From NCBI RefSeq assembly GCF_000746025.2, contig NZ_CP045798.1:2897501-2961500 (forward strand): a stretch of 64,000 nucleotides of DNA, in the 5' to 3' direction. This document shows positions 1 through 8,809 of the stretch, one piece after another. Below the pieces are notes generated by a model. That model had not been told where the DNA came from and did not search any database. It saw only the letters and a program-made list of their open reading frames with translations. Numbering within the stretch: position 1 is the first letter of the stretch; each line of letters opens with the position of its first letter. Source of the stretch: Thermanaerosceptrum fracticalcis (GTDB lineage: Bacteria; Bacillota; Peptococcia; DRI-13). Both the position numbers and the translations under genes were made by a program.

Positions 1-2
1 TC

Positions 3-323
3 TTCCGCGGTGAACCTGCCATTATTGTAGTTAATACTGCTGATGAAGCAAGATTTGCAGCCATTGCTAATGTCTTAAAGAAGTTTTATAAAGTAGTCCA
101 GGGCGACAGCTCTTTAGTGGAAACCATTAATTCCCTTGCTTCTTCTGAAGGTATTAAAGCTGCGGTAGCTATTCGTAAAAAATTACAAACCCTTAATGTT
201 GATAATGATTGGATTAATGTGGCTATTCGTACAGTTTGTGCAGGGACAATGAAAGCCTTCACCGAAGACGATTTAGGTCATTTTGCCCGGGAACTGGTAA
301 AAAAGCTGGAACAAGAAGATTAA
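3..323 (+). CDS. C-terminal fragment of an unidentified protein
   Basis: An open frame runs in from the left edge of the window and stops with TAA at 321-323, giving the last 106 residues of a protein whose start lies outside. The visible part has a beta-strand-like segment (PAIIVVNTADEARF) followed by helical, lysine-rich sequence ending in KKLEQED. I see no motif I can assign to a family. The codon pattern matches the neighbours, so it is a real gene end. A GTG at 117 could be read as a start, but the frame stays open upstream of it with protein-like composition, so I treat it as internal. Confidence 0.6.
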   Translation, partial: FRGEPAIIVVNTADEARFAAIANVLKKFYKVVQGDSSLVETINSLASSEGIKAAVAIRKKLQTLNVDNDWINVAIRTVCAGTMKAFTEDDLGHFARELVKKLEQED

Positions 324-350
324 GTGTAGAATTTACCAGGGGTTCTATTC

Positions 351-379
351 TTGACAGGAAAAGTTGCCTGTGCTAATAT
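351..379 (+). promoter_or_regulatory. Promoter of tRNA-Asn
   Basis: TTGACA at 351-356 and TAATAT at 374-379 are separated by 17 bp, with an extended TG at 371-372. It lies 22 bp upstream of the tRNA gene. A housekeeping (sigma-A type) promoter fits. Confidence 0.8.
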
Positions 380-400
380 ATAGCATGTAAAAAATGATAT

Positions 401-475
401 TCCTCGATAGCTCAACGGTAGAGCACTCGGCTGTTAACCGAGTGGTTGTAGGTTCGAATCCTACTCGGGGAGCCA
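401..475 (+). tRNA. tRNA-Asn (anticodon GTT)
   Basis: A complete cloverleaf can be folded: acceptor TCCTCGA at 401-407 pairs with TCGGGGA at 465-471 (one T-G pair), and the anticodon loop CTGTTAA carries GTT. The T-arm contains GGTTCGAATCC. The 3' CCA is encoded at 473-475. The gene stands alone between its own promoter and terminator. Confidence 0.95.
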
Positions 476-488
476 TTTCGTAAGTTAG

Positions 489-519
489 GTCCTTAGTTAG
501 TCTAAGGACTTTTTCTTTT
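489..519 (+). terminator. Terminator after tRNA-Asn
   Basis: GTCCTTAG at 489-496 pairs with CTAAGGAC at 502-509 across a 5-nt loop and is followed by TTTTTCTTTT. Confidence 0.85.
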
Positions 520-592
520 GCAAATTAGCCAGAAAACTGTAAAAAAGTAACAGGCTGTATCTTGCGAAACAGGTAGAAATATGAGTAAAATA

Positions 593-622
593 TTGACAGA
601 AAAGATAAACAAAGATCATACT
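593..622 (+). promoter_or_regulatory. Possible promoter of the sigma-factor gene at 736
   Basis: TTGACA at 593-598 and CATACT at 617-622 are 18 bp apart, about 115 bp upstream of the start codon. The -10 match is moderate. Confidence 0.5.
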
Positions 623-735
623 TTAACGAATTATATCAGAAAAAGGGAAATAAGTCCCGGAAGAATAGGACGATAGCTTGATGTAAAATGTTATATCCTG
701 TGATAATTTGTAATAAAAGGGTGTCGGGGGGTGCA

Positions 736-1371
736 ATGAATTGTATGTTGTCACGTTTAAGTGAGGAAGAATTAGTTCAACTTGCACAACAGGGGAACAC
801 AGACGCCTTGGAAAAGCTCTTATTTTTATATCGGGGTTTCATCCGTTATGTCAGCCAGAAATACTACCTTAAGGATGGGGACCAGCAGGATTTATTACAG
901 GAGGCAACGATTGGGCTCCTAGAAGCTATAAAAGCTTATGATATTACTGCAAAGGTAAAGTTTAGGAATTTTGCTTTTCTCTGTATAAAACGGGAACTGG
1001 ATTCGGCGGTTAGCAGGTCAAACAGGAAAAAACAACAGATTCTTAATGAAGCCATCCCTATTTACGCTTATGTAGACAAAGAAAATGCCAGGTATGGTAC
1101 AGAGTATTACGCGGGTGATAATTTGCTGAAAAACGAAAAGGATACACCGGAAACTAATCTCCTGGAACGTGAGGGACTGGAAGAACTTATTGCCTTTTTA
1201 CAAAAGGAGCTGACCTTATTAGAACAAAAGGTCCTTATGCTGAGGTTAGAAGGCAGGAGTTATCGTGAAATAACGGTAATTCTGGAGATACAGGCTAAAG
1301 CAGTTGATAATGCCATACAACGGATTCGTAGAAAAGTACTGCTTGCTTATAATAAAAGGAAGAGCGCCTAG
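736..1371 (+). CDS. SigH-like sigma-70 family RNA polymerase sigma factor
   Basis: The protein has about 211 residues, the size of the Spo0H/SigH group. Region 2 is visible near residues 35-80 (QQDLLQEATIGLLEAIKAYD), and a region-4 helix-turn-helix lies near the end (LEGRSYREITVILE). I start it at ATG 736, just after a GGGGGGTG ribosome-binding site, rather than at the in-frame ATG 688 which has none. It would direct core polymerase to an alternative promoter set. It is distinct from the better SigH match at 18280 in this window, so the organism carries at least two paralogs. It has its own promoter and terminator, so it is monocistronic. Its regulon cannot be read from the sequence. Confidence 0.85.
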   Translation: MNCMLSRLSEEELVQLAQQGNTDALEKLLFLYRGFIRYVSQKYYLKDGDQQDLLQEATIGLLEAIKAYDITAKVKFRNFAFLCIKRELDSAVSRSNRKKQQILNEAIPIYAYVDKENARYGTEYYAGDNLLKNEKDTPETNLLEREGLEELIAFLQKELTLLEQKVLMLRLEGRSYREITVILEIQAKAVDNAIQRIRRKVLLAYNKRKSA

Positions 1372-1395
1372 TTTAACTGGGTGCTTTTTCTTTTG
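1363..1395 (+). terminator. Terminator of the sigma-factor gene
   Basis: AGCGCCTAG (1363-1371, including the stop codon) pairs with CTGGGTGCT (1377-1385) around TTTAA, and is followed by TTTTCTTTT. Confidence 0.85.
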
Positions 1396-1484
1396 TGTTG
1401 TCATAAAGGTAAGGAAAGGTTAAATAAAACATCAAAAAGATATCATAAAAGGGCCTAACCGGGGAATATTCTCAAAAATAAAGG

Positions 1485-1515
1485 TTGAATAGGGAAGGGA
1501 GCATATTGTTATAAT
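1485..1515 (+). promoter_or_regulatory. Promoter of the ctsR operon
   Basis: TATAAT at 1510-1515 with TTGAAT at 1485-1490 (19-bp spacing). The -10 is perfect and the -35 weaker. The CtsR operator begins 11 bp downstream of the -10. Confidence 0.6.
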
Positions 1516-1525
1516 ATAGTTATAA

Positions 1526-1542
1526 GGTCAATGAAGGTCAGG
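1526..1542 (+). promoter_or_regulatory. CtsR operator (heptad direct repeat)
   Basis: GGTCAAT-GAA-GGTCAGG matches the CtsR recognition pattern of two RGTCAAA-type heptads separated by three bases. It covers the transcription start region and reaches the ribosome-binding site of ctsR itself, so CtsR would repress its own operon at elevated basal protein quality and release it on heat or arginine-phosphorylation stress. The second heptad is degenerate in its last two bases. Confidence 0.85.
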
Positions 1543-1550
1543 TGATGAAG

Positions 1551-2012
1551 ATGAGTCTTGCTAAGAGAATAGAGGAATATATAAAAAGATTACTGCAAGA
1601 GGAAAATGTTATAGAAATTCAGCGCAGCGAGCTGGCGGAAGAATTCCAATGTGTTCCCTCGCAGATCAACTATGTCCTTAGCACCCGTTTTACGCCCGCC
1701 CAGGGTTATTTAGTAGAGAGTCGCCGTGGGGGAGGAGGCTATTTACGTATTATTAAACTCTCGTGGGATAAACTTTCCCAGAAAGAAATACAAGATGTAT
1801 ATTCCAGTTTCGGTGACAGTCTGGACCAGTGGGAAGCAGAGGGCATTCTTCGTCGCCTCAAAGAGGAGGATATTCTAACGGACCGGGAATATTATATGTT
1901 GAAGGCAATAATCAGCCGGGATACGTTACAAATTTCACTGCCGGAACGGGACTTTATTCGACTGAGGATCTTACAGGCTGCTTTAACAGCTATTTCCCGG
2001 GACGATCTATAA
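1551..2012 (+). CDS. ctsR: Transcriptional repressor CtsR
   Basis: This is a 153-residue winged-helix repressor of class III heat-shock genes (clp and mcs genes). The N-terminal domain holds the helix-turn-helix (ELAEEFQCVPSQINYVL) and the glycine-rich wing RGGGGYLRI near residues 57-67, which enters the minor groove. The C-terminal half is the dimerisation and McsB-contact domain. Upstream in-frame starts exist at 1542 and 1545, but AGGTG at 1540-1544 is best spaced for ATG 1551. It is first in a tight four-gene operon and is preceded by its own operator. Confidence 0.96.
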   Translation: MSLAKRIEEYIKRLLQEENVIEIQRSELAEEFQCVPSQINYVLSTRFTPAQGYLVESRRGGGGYLRIIKLSWDKLSQKEIQDVYSSFGDSLDQWEAEGILRRLKEEDILTDREYYMLKAIISRDTLQISLPERDFIRLRILQAALTAISRDDL

Positions 2013-2024
2013 GGGGGTAGGAGG

Positions 2025-2549
2025 ATGTACTGTCAAAAGTGTGAACAAAGACCGGCCACCGTGCATATTACTCATTTTATAAATGGAAAAAAGCAGGAAA
2101 CTCATCTCTGCGAAATATGTGCACAGGAAGAGCAGATTAGCATCGGGATACCGCAAATAGCCTTTAATACCTTTAACGATTTTTTGGGTTCTTTTTTTAC
2201 CCAACCCGCCGTAACCGATAAAAAAATAAATGTGGAGGCATGTCCCGCCTGCAGGACACCCTATCATAAAATTGCTGAAAGGGGCCGTGTAGGCTGCAGT
2301 GAATGCTATCGGCACTTTTCTCTCCAATTGGATCCGCTTATTAAAAAGGTTCATGGGAATAATACTCACACCGGTAAAATTCCTAAACGGATGGGCGAAT
2401 CCTTTAGACTAAAGAGAGAACTTGAAGAGCTTAAGGAAAAATTAAAGTCGGCTGTAGAACGGGAAGAATATGAAAAAGCTGCCGGCATCCGTGATAGGAT
2501 CAAAGAACTTGAGAAGGAGATGGATGGAGGTGAGGTTTCCCATGATTGA
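2025..2549 (+). CDS. mcsA: McsA, activator of the McsB arginine kinase
   Basis: The 174-residue protein has two zinc-binding Cys pairs at the N-terminus (CQKC and CEIC), another two in the middle (CPAC and CSEC), and a C-terminal UVR domain of helix-loop-helix type (REEYEKAAGIRDRIKELE). McsA binds and activates McsB and also modulates CtsR and metal-stress responses. ATG 2025 follows GGGGGTAGGAGG. Its end overlaps the start of mcsB by 8 bases, pointing to translational coupling. Confidence 0.95.
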   Translation: MYCQKCEQRPATVHITHFINGKKQETHLCEICAQEEQISIGIPQIAFNTFNDFLGSFFTQPAVTDKKINVEACPACRTPYHKIAERGRVGCSECYRHFSLQLDPLIKKVHGNNTHTGKIPKRMGESFRLKRELEELKEKLKSAVEREEYEKAAGIRDRIKELEKEMDGGEVSHD

Positions 2550-3612
2550 TAATATTTTTACACGGGCCCGCAGCAGTTGGACTAAAAATGAGGGTCCCCT
2601 TAATCATATTGTTATTAGTTCTCGTGTTCGTCTGGCCAGGAACCTCGAAAAAATCCCCATGCCTCCCTTTCAAAATGAATCGCAGAGTCATACCGTCCTG
2701 GAGAGAACGAAGAAGGCTGTGGAGGCTGTTAAGCTTACCGGGAATACCGAGCTGTTCTTTTTGCGTCTTAGTGAATTGCCGGCATTAGAAAAACAGATAC
2801 TATTGGAAAAACATTTAATCAGTCCGGAACACTTAGAGGAAAAACCTAATAGAGGGCTGGCCATCAGCGCAGATGAGACCATCAGCATTATGGTAAATGA
2901 AGAGGACCACCTGCGTCTCCAGGTCTTACTTCCCGGTTTACAGCTTGATAAGGCCTGGGAGAAGGCTGATAAAATTGATAATCTCCTGGAAGAATACCTG
3001 GAGTTTGCCTTCTGTGAAAAGAAGGGTTATCTTACCGCTTGCCCTACCAACGTGGGAACAGGATTAAGAGCAAGTGTCATGGTCCATATTCCCACCCTGG
3101 TGATGACCAGACAGGCTACGAAAATATTCCACACGCTGGGCCAGTTAGGTTTCGCTGTACGGGGCCTTTATGGTGAGGGAACTGAATCGAAAGGAAGCAT
3201 ATTCCAGGTATCCAATCAGATTACCTTAGGGGAGAAAGAAACCGAAATCATCCAAAATCTTTCCAGTGTAACCCGGCAGATTGTTGATAAAGAAGAAGAG
3301 ATGAGAAAAATACTGTTAAAGGAAATGCCTTTACAACTAACCGACCGTGTAGGAAGAGCCTATGGTATCTTGAGTAATGCAGCTATTTTAAGTTCGGAAG
3401 AAGCCTTAAATCTCCTCTCCGATTTAAGATTGGGCGTCGACCTTGGCTTGGTGAAACTTAATCTAAAGCAGGAGAACCTTACAGAATTGATGGTATTGGC
3501 CCAACCGGGTTTTTTACAGAAGTATGCAGGGAAACCCATGGATGCTTTAGAAAGAGATGCCACGAGAGCAAAATTATTTGTAGAGAAATTAAAACAAGGA
3601 GGATATAATTAA
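2542..3612 (+). CDS. mcsB: Protein arginine kinase McsB
   Basis: McsB phosphorylates arginine residues on damaged proteins and on CtsR, marking them for ClpC-ClpP degradation. The 356-residue chain shows the guanido-kinase catalytic fold: SSRVRLARN near residue 28 contacts ATP phosphates, and [14 protein letters not shown] holds the active-site Cys and the nucleotide loop. The frame is open upstream to 2470, but ATG 2542 is preceded by GGAGGTGAGG and gives the usual length. It lies between mcsA (8-nt overlap) and clpC (1-nt gap), matching the conserved operon order. Confidence 0.96.
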   Translation: MIDNIFTRARSSWTKNEGPLNHIVISSRVRLARNLEKIPMPPFQNESQSHTVLERTKKAVEAVKLTGNTELFFLRLSELPALEKQILLEKHLISPEHLEEKPNRGLAISADETISIMVNEEDHLRLQVLLPGLQLDKAWEKADKIDNLLEEYLEFAFCEKKGYLTACPTNVGTGLRASVMVHIPTLVMTRQATKIFHTLGQLGFAVRGLYGEGTESKGSIFQVSNQITLGEKETEIIQNLSSVTRQIVDKEEEMRKILLKEMPLQLTDRVGRAYGILSNAAILSSEEALNLLSDLRLGVDLGLVKLNLKQENLTELMVLAQPGFLQKYAGKPMDALERDATRAKLFVEKLKQGGYN

Positions 3613-3613
3613 A

Positions 3614-6055
3614 ATGTTTGCGCGATTTACACAGCGTGCCCAGCACGTGATATACTTGGCAAAAGAAGAAGCAAAGTCCTTAGGACATCCGGCCGTAGGG
3701 ACGGAACACCTCTTACTCGGGCTTATTCGTGAGAATGAGGGCATCGGGGCAAAGGCGCTGATTAACTTGGGGTTGGATTTAAGTACCGTTAGAAAAACCG
3801 TTACGGACCTGGTGGCACCTGGCTACGAGACACCTGCAGAAATTGGATTAACTCCAAGAGCGAAAAAGGTTTTTGAACTGGCCAATGATGAAGCCCAAAA
3901 ATGGGGTGTAAACTATGTGGGGACAGAACATCTTCTCCTGGGGCTGGTGCGTGAAGGGGAAGGTGTGGCTGCCCAGGTTTTGGCCGATTTAGGAGTCACT
4001 GCCGATGCAGTGCGTAAACAGGTTTTAGCCCTTTTAGGCGGAGCGGGTCCTATGAATAACAACTTAGGCGGCAAGAAGGGAGTAGCCAAAAATACCCAAA
4101 CGCCTAATCTCAATGAATATGGGCGGGATTTAACAGGACTGGCGGAGGATGACAAAATAGATCCTGTTATCGGCCGGGCTAAAGAAATTGAAAGAGTTAT
4201 TCAGGTTTTGAGTAGAAGGACAAAAAGTAACCCGGTACTCATAGGTGAGCCCGGGGTAGGAAAGACGGCCATAGCAGAGGGCTTAGCCCAACGCATTATT
4301 AAAGGGCAGGTCCCCGAAATATTAAAAGGGAAAAGGGTTGTGGCTCTTGACATGGCTTCCCTGGTAGCCGGTTCTAAATACCGGGGTGATTTTGAGGAAC
4401 GGCTCAAAAAAGTATTGGAAGAAATCAGAACCAGTGGCAATGTAATTTTATTTATAGATGAAATGCACACCCTCATTGGAGCGGGAGCGGCGGAGGGGGC
4501 TATTGATGCCGCCAATATCCTGAAACCAGCCCTGGCCCGTGGAGAAATTCAGGTTATAGGCGCCACTACCCTGGATGAATACCGTAAACACGTAGAAAAA
4601 GATCCTGCCCTGGAGAGAAGGTTCCAGCCCGTTATGGTCAATGAACCTACTAAAGAGGAGGCTGAGGCCATCCTGCTGGGATTAAGGGATCGCTATGAGG
4701 CTCATCACAGGGTAAAAATTACCGATGGGGCTTTAAAGGCAGCGGTGGAATTGTCGGACCGTTATATTACCGACCGTTTTCTCCCCGATAAGGCCATTGA
4801 CTTAATTGATGAGGCTGCTTCCAAGGTGAGATTAAAAGTGGTTACTACACCGCCCGATGTTAGGGAAATTGAGGCTAAAATCGAAAACCTTAATAAGGAA
4901 AAAGAAGCAGCCATTATGGCTCAGGAGTATGAAAAAGCTGCCGAGCTTCGTGATGAAGAACAAAAGGCCAGAAAAGAGCTGGAGAGAATTAAGGCCCAGT
5001 GGGAGCAAGAGAAGATTTATAATACACCCTTTGTCACAGAAGAAGACATTGCTCAGGTTGTCTCTAGCTGGACCGGTGTTCCCGTACAGCGGCTGGCAGA
5101 GGAGGAATCTGCCCGTCTCCTGAAAATGGAGGAGATCTTACATCGGAGAGTCGTTGGGCAGGACGAGGCTATTAAAGCTGTTTCCAGGGCTATCAGAAGA
5201 GCAAGAGCCGGTTTGAAAGACCCCAAACGCCCCATAGGTTCATTTATTTTTGCCGGTCCCACAGGGGTAGGAAAAACAGAGCTGGCCAAAGCTCTGGCTG
5301 AAGTTCTTTTTGGTGATGAAGATGCCATTATCAGGCTGGATATGTCTGAATATATGGAGAAGCACACGGTGGCTAGATTGATCGGCGCACCTCCCGGGTA
5401 TATAGGTCATGAAGAGGGAGGACAGTTGACAGAAGCGGTGCGCAGAAAGCCCTATTCCGTAATTCTTTTAGATGAGATTGAAAAAGCTCATCCCGATGTC
5501 TTTAATACACTTCTCCAGGTCCTTGAGGACGGTAGGCTTACTGATTCAAAAGGGCGGACCGTTAACTTTAGAAATACGGTAACCATCATGACCTCCAATG
5601 TGGGAGCAAGTACCATTAAAAGGGAGCCTACAGTAGGTTTTGTTACTGCTATCGGGGAAAAAGATGAGTACGAACGGATGAAAAACAGGATTATGGAGGA
5701 AATGAAGAAAGTTTTTCGTCCGGAATTCTTAAACAGAATTGAGGAGATTATCGTATTCCATCCTCTGAATGAGGAACAGCTCAAGGAAATAGTCTCCCTG
5801 ATGGTAAACAGTTTGGCCAAACGCCTTCTCCAACAAGGGATTACTGTGGAGGTTACAGACAAAGCCAAAGAGGTTATCGCCAAGGAGGGATATAATCCTA
5901 CCTATGGCGCACGACCGCTTCGCCGGGCCATCCAGAATTTAATCGAAGACCGCCTTTCTGAGGAAATGCTGAAAGGAACTTTCAAGAAAGGGCAGAAAGT
6001 CGTCGTAGACGCGGAAGAAGGACAGATAGTGGTTAGGGTAGCAGTTACCCAATAG
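3614..6055 (+). CDS. clpC: ATP-dependent Clp protease ATP-binding subunit ClpC
   Basis: This 813-residue HSP100 unfoldase feeds substrates to ClpP. Domains in order: a double Clp_N repeat (residues 1-145, each with [10 protein letters not shown]), AAA domain 1 with Walker A GEPGVGKT near 211, an inserted UVR/M coiled-coil segment near 420-455 ([12 protein letters not shown]), AAA domain 2 with GPTGVGKT near 548, and a C-terminal D2-small domain ending in a QGQIVVRV-like strand. The N-domain binds phosphoarginine from McsB. It is the last gene of the CtsR-controlled operon and is followed directly by a terminator. Confidence 0.98.
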   Translation: MFARFTQRAQHVIYLAKEEAKSLGHPAVGTEHLLLGLIRENEGIGAKALINLGLDLSTVRKTVTDLVAPGYETPAEIGLTPRAKKVFELANDEAQKWGVNYVGTEHLLLGLVREGEGVAAQVLADLGVTADAVRKQVLALLGGAGPMNNNLGGKKGVAKNTQTPNLNEYGRDLTGLAEDDKIDPVIGRAKEIERVIQVLSRRTKSNPVLIGEPGVGKTAIAEGLAQRIIKGQVPEILKGKRVVALDMASLVAGSKYRGDFEERLKKVLEEIRTSGNVILFIDEMHTLIGAGAAEGAIDAANILKPALARGEIQVIGATTLDEYRKHVEKDPALERRFQPVMVNEPTKEEAEAILLGLRDRYEAHHRVKITDGALKAAVELSDRYITDRFLPDKAIDLIDEAASKVRLKVVTTPPDVREIEAKIENLNKEKEAAIMAQEYEKAAELRDEEQKARKELERIKAQWEQEKIYNTPFVTEEDIAQVVSSWTGVPVQRLAEEESARLLKMEEILHRRVVGQDEAIKAVSRAIRRARAGLKDPKRPIGSFIFAGPTGVGKTELAKALAEVLFGDEDAIIRLDMSEYMEKHTVARLIGAPPGYIGHEEGGQLTEAVRRKPYSVILLDEIEKAHPDVFNTLLQVLEDGRLTDSKGRTVNFRNTVTIMTSNVGASTIKREPTVGFVTAIGEKDEYERMKNRIMEEMKKVFRPEFLNRIEEIIVFHPLNEEQLKEIVSLMVNSLAKRLLQQGITVEVTDKAKEVIAKEGYNPTYGARPLRRAIQNLIEDRLSEEMLKGTFKKGQKVVVDAEEGQIVVRVAVTQ

Positions 6056-6056
6056 A

Positions 6057-6095
6057 GAATAAAGAGAGAGGCTCGCCTCTCTTTCTTTATTTTAA
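6057..6095 (+). terminator. Terminator of the ctsR-clpC operon
   Basis: AGAGAGG (6065-6071) pairs with CCTCTCT (6076-6082) around a CTCG loop, followed by TTCTTTATTTT. Confidence 0.85.
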
Positions 6096-6176
6096 AAACA
6101 CCTCCAAGTAGAGTTGCAGGAAAAGGGATAAGTGGGAGAGAAAATTAGAAGCTGTAGAGTTTGGGGAGGGGATAAC

Positions 6177-7529
6177 TTGTCTAAACAAAAGTATAAATAT
6201 GTCTGCCAGCAATGCAGCTACGAAGCTTCCCGCTGGCTGGGAAAATGTCCGGAGTGTGGTGCCTGGAACAGTTTAGTAGAGGAGACAATAGAAAAAAAGA
6301 CAGTAGCAGGTATCCAGAAGAATGGAGGAGTACGGCCCGAACCTCTGGCCCAGATCAAGCCCCTGGGAGTTGAGCGGTTGGACCTGGGAATGGCGGAATT
6401 TAACAGGGTTTTAGGAGGTGGTTTAGTACCTGGCACTGTTGTCCTCCTGGCTGGAGATCCCGGTATAGGCAAGTCTACGCTCCTGTTACAATCTGCATCT
6501 TATGCAGCACAGAAATTAAATAAGGTATTTTATATCTCCGGGGAAGAATCAGCCCAACAAATTAAAATGCGGGCAGCCCGGGTGGGTCTGGATAATAGTA
6601 ATCTCTGGCTGTGGTCGGAAACTGACCTGGATGCCATTGAGGCGGAAATAAGAGAGTCTCTGCCTTCACTGGTTATCGTGGATTCTATCCAGACCATTTA
6701 TTCCGCGGAACTGAACTCCGGACCAGGCAGTGTCAGCCAGATTAGAGAAGGTACAACCCGCCTTTTGAACCTTGCCAAGACCCTTAATATCCCTGTAATC
6801 ATTGTAGGACACGTGACAAAGGATGGTATGATTGCTGGACCCCGTGTTTTAGAACATATGGTAGATACGGTTTTATATTTTGAAGGAGAACGCCATTACC
6901 AGTACAGGATTCTCCGGGCCATTAAAAACCGTTTTGGTTCTACTTTTGAACTTGGTGTCTTTGAGATGAAAAATGAGGGTTTAACAGAAGTAACCAACCC
7001 ATCTCAGGCTTTTTTAGCGGAAAGGCCACTCTTTTCCCCCGGTTCAGTGGTAGCTGCTTGTATGGAAGGGTCAAGACCGCTTTTAGTGGAAATACAGGCT
7101 TTAGTGAGCCAGAGTTCCTTTGGCCAGCCCAGGCGGATGACCACAGGGACCGATAACAATCGCGTAAATCTAATCATGGCTGTTTTGGAAAAACGAGTAG
7201 GCCTCAACCTAAACTTTCAAGATGCTTACGTCAACATTGTGGGGGGGATTAAAATTTTAGAGCCTGCCCTGGATTTATCTATAGCCCTGGCCATTGCTTC
7301 CAGTTTAAAAAATACTCCCTGTTTGTCGGGTTTAGCCGTTATGGGAGAAATAGGCTTAACGGGAGAGATAAGAGGGGTTCCTTATGTTTATAAGCGCTTA
7401 CAGGAGGCAAAGAAACTGGGCTTTAAATGCTGCCTTCTTCCGGCGGGTAACGTAGAGGAGAAAGTGTCAGGCTTAGAATTGCTGGAAGTAAAAACAGTGA
7501 GAGAGGCCATTGACGCGGCTTTGGCATAA
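6177..7529 (+). CDS. radA: DNA repair protein RadA
   Basis: RadA is a hexameric RecA-like helicase that drives branch migration in recombination repair. The 450-residue protein has an N-terminal C4 zinc finger (CQQC and CPEC), a RecA core with Walker A GDPGIGKST near residue 95, the RadA signature KNRFG, and a C-terminal Lon-protease-like domain. I chose TTG 6177 because GGGGAGGG lies just upstream and the protein then begins at the zinc finger; an upstream start at 6132 would add residues not seen in the family. disA, a frequent neighbour, is not present downstream. Confidence 0.96.
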   Translation: MSKQKYKYVCQQCSYEASRWLGKCPECGAWNSLVEETIEKKTVAGIQKNGGVRPEPLAQIKPLGVERLDLGMAEFNRVLGGGLVPGTVVLLAGDPGIGKSTLLLQSASYAAQKLNKVFYISGEESAQQIKMRAARVGLDNSNLWLWSETDLDAIEAEIRESLPSLVIVDSIQTIYSAELNSGPGSVSQIREGTTRLLNLAKTLNIPVIIVGHVTKDGMIAGPRVLEHMVDTVLYFEGERHYQYRILRAIKNRFGSTFELGVFEMKNEGLTEVTNPSQAFLAERPLFSPGSVVAACMEGSRPLLVEIQALVSQSSFGQPRRMTTGTDNNRVNLIMAVLEKRVGLNLNFQDAYVNIVGGIKILEPALDLSIALAIASSLKNTPCLSGLAVMGEIGLTGEIRGVPYVYKRLQEAKKLGFKCCLLPAGNVEEKVSGLELLEVKTVREAIDAALA

Positions 7530-7530
7530 A

Positions 7531-7572
7531 CAAAAAAAGGGACTGACCATGGTGGTCAGTCCTGTTAGCTTT
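7531..7572 (-). terminator. Bidirectional-looking terminator between radA and the convergent gene
   Basis: GGACTGACCA (7540-7549) and TGGTCAGTCC (7553-7562) form a 10-bp stem with a 3-nt loop. A run of seven A residues on the left gives a U-tract for the minus-strand transcript; on the + side the T-run is poor, so it works best for the minus-strand gene but may also stop radA. Confidence 0.8.
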
Positions 7573-7966
7573 ATGTAAGATTAAAGACTCCGAGAGTTGT
7601 AATCTTTTTGATTTCTTGTTCCATTACTTCGTTAAGGGTGATTCCCAGGGTATTACAGAGGGCAGCCAGATAAAACAAGTTCTTACCCATTTCGTTGATG
7701 ACTATGTCCCGGCAGTTACTGCATAGCTCTCCCTGAAGATGACTGTCTAAAAGGTTTTTTAAGTCTTTTAAAGAGGCCTCTTTGGGAAATGGTTTTTTTT
7801 CCGCGTGTACTCTAAGGCAACCGCAGGAGGTTACGGCTTTGGTAACGGCCCGGTTCATCCTGGCATTTGCTTCCTGGGATTTAGATAATATATCTAAAAC
7901 ACTTTGGTGGCGCATGAGAAATTGAGCAACGGTTTGCTGGAAATCTTCGCCCTGGAGGTCTCTCAC
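7571..7966 (-). CDS. Small conserved Cys-containing protein of unknown function
   Basis: This gene is convergent to radA. The product has 131 residues, is mostly helical, and carries a CGC motif (SCGCLRVHAEKK) and a CSNC motif (GELCSNCRD), which together could hold a metal. It ends with KKITTLGVFNLT, a tail I associate with a conserved clostridial family without a known function. The frame opens at GTG 7975, but the ribosome-binding site AAAGGAG (7975-7981 on the reverse strand) is correctly spaced only for GTG 7966. It has its own promoter and sits where disA often lies; no link to c-di-AMP can be inferred. Confidence 0.75.
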   Translation of the reverse strand: MRDLQGEDFQQTVAQFLMRHQSVLDILSKSQEANARMNRAVTKAVTSCGCLRVHAEKKPFPKEASLKDLKNLLDSHLQGELCSNCRDIVINEMGKNLFYLAALCNTLGITLNEVMEQEIKKITTLGVFNLT

Positions 7967-8006
7967 CCAAAACACTCCTTTGACTCACGGCTTTAATGAT
8001 AGTGTT

Positions 8007-8036
8007 ATTATACTGATAAAACTTTTGTCCTGTCAA
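8007..8036 (-). promoter_or_regulatory. Promoter of the small Cys protein gene
   Basis: On the reverse strand TTGACA (8036-8031) and TATAAT (8012-8007) are both perfect, 18 bp apart. Confidence 0.8.
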
Positions 8037-8059
8037 CGTTATGGTGGGACAAAAAAAGG

Positions 8060-8128
8060 TTGACTATATTTTTTGCCGTATGATATAATATATAAATTTT
8101 TGACATATACATAATAATCTGTTAAAAT
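8060..8128 (+). promoter_or_regulatory. Tandem promoters of carD
   Basis: P1 is TTGACT (8060-8065) with TATAAT (8084-8089), 18 bp apart and with an extended TG. P2 is TTGACA (8100-8105) with TAAAAT (8123-8128), 17 bp apart. Together with the divergent promoter they fill the gap between the two genes. Confidence 0.7.
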
Positions 8129-8160
8129 TTAAATAAGGTAGCTCTCTTGGGGGTGATAAA

Positions 8161-8637
8161 TTGTTTAATATCGGTGACAAGGTTGTATATCCTATGCATG
8201 GTGCTGGGATAATTGAGTCCATCGAAGAAAGGGAAATCCTAGGGGAGAAAAGATCGTACTATGTGATGCGGATGCCCATTGGTAACATGAAAGTCATGGT
8301 TCCTATGACGAATGTAGGTGAAATTGGCCTGAGAAAAGTCATTGAGGAAGAAGAAGTGAATGCGGTATTTCATATACTATCGGATAAAAGCACCCCTATG
8401 TCCACAAACTGGAACCGTAGATACCGGGCCAATTTGGAGAAAATAAAAAGCGGTAATATTTATGAACTGGCTGAGGTGGTAAGGAATTTAAGCCATCGTG
8501 ATAAGCAGAAAGGGCTTTCTACCGGCGAGAGGAAAATGCTGGATAATGCCCGACAAATTCTCATTAGTGAGCTCGTCTTGGCTAAAGAAGGAAAAGAGGA
8601 GCATATCAGAGGCCTCCTGGAAGAATATTTAGCTTAG
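8161..8637 (+). CDS. carD: CarD family transcription regulator
   Basis: The 158-residue protein begins with the CarD/TRCF RNA-polymerase-interaction domain (FNIGDKVVYPMHGAGIIESIEE), a Tudor-like fold binding the beta-subunit, followed by a helical DNA-contacting domain (residues 70-155). CarD proteins stabilise open complexes, often at rRNA and ribosomal promoters. The start is TTG 8161 behind GGGGGTGA. It is transcribed from two promoters and precedes the PIN-TRAM gene, a common Firmicute arrangement. Confidence 0.93.
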   Translation: MFNIGDKVVYPMHGAGIIESIEEREILGEKRSYYVMRMPIGNMKVMVPMTNVGEIGLRKVIEEEEVNAVFHILSDKSTPMSTNWNRRYRANLEKIKSGNIYELAEVVRNLSHRDKQKGLSTGERKMLDNARQILISELVLAKEGKEEHIRGLLEEYLA

Positions 8638-8662
8638 ATCGCCCAAGGAGGCGTTTTTTCTT
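8638..8662 (+). terminator. Weak terminator after carD
   Basis: CGCC (8640-8643) and GGCG (8650-8653) form a short stem followed directly by TTTTTTCTTTT. The 4-bp stem is short, so some read-through is likely. Confidence 0.5.
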
Positions 8663-8711
8663 TTAATTATTTAAATTTACTTGCAATAATTACAAAAACA
8701 GGATATTGAAC

Positions 8712-8740
8712 TTGCTTTCATAAGTACCCTTTCGTATAAT
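8712..8740 (+). promoter_or_regulatory. Promoter of the yacL-ispD-ispF unit
   Basis: TTGCTT (8712-8717) and a perfect TATAAT (8735-8740) with 17-bp spacing, 70 bp ahead of the start codon. Confidence 0.65.
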
Positions 8741-8809
8741 GAATAAGACAGTTTCTTAAAATATTAAGGAATTAGAATCGTGTAGGTAACCCGCTTTGAA
8801 GGAGGTGAG

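Noticed and set aside
1829-2020. Overlapping + frame within the ctsR end
   Set aside because: It lies wholly in another frame of ctsR with protein-unlike composition.
2470-2541. Upstream extension of mcsB
   Set aside because: The extra codons overlap mcsA and precede a better-placed ribosome-binding site for ATG 2542.
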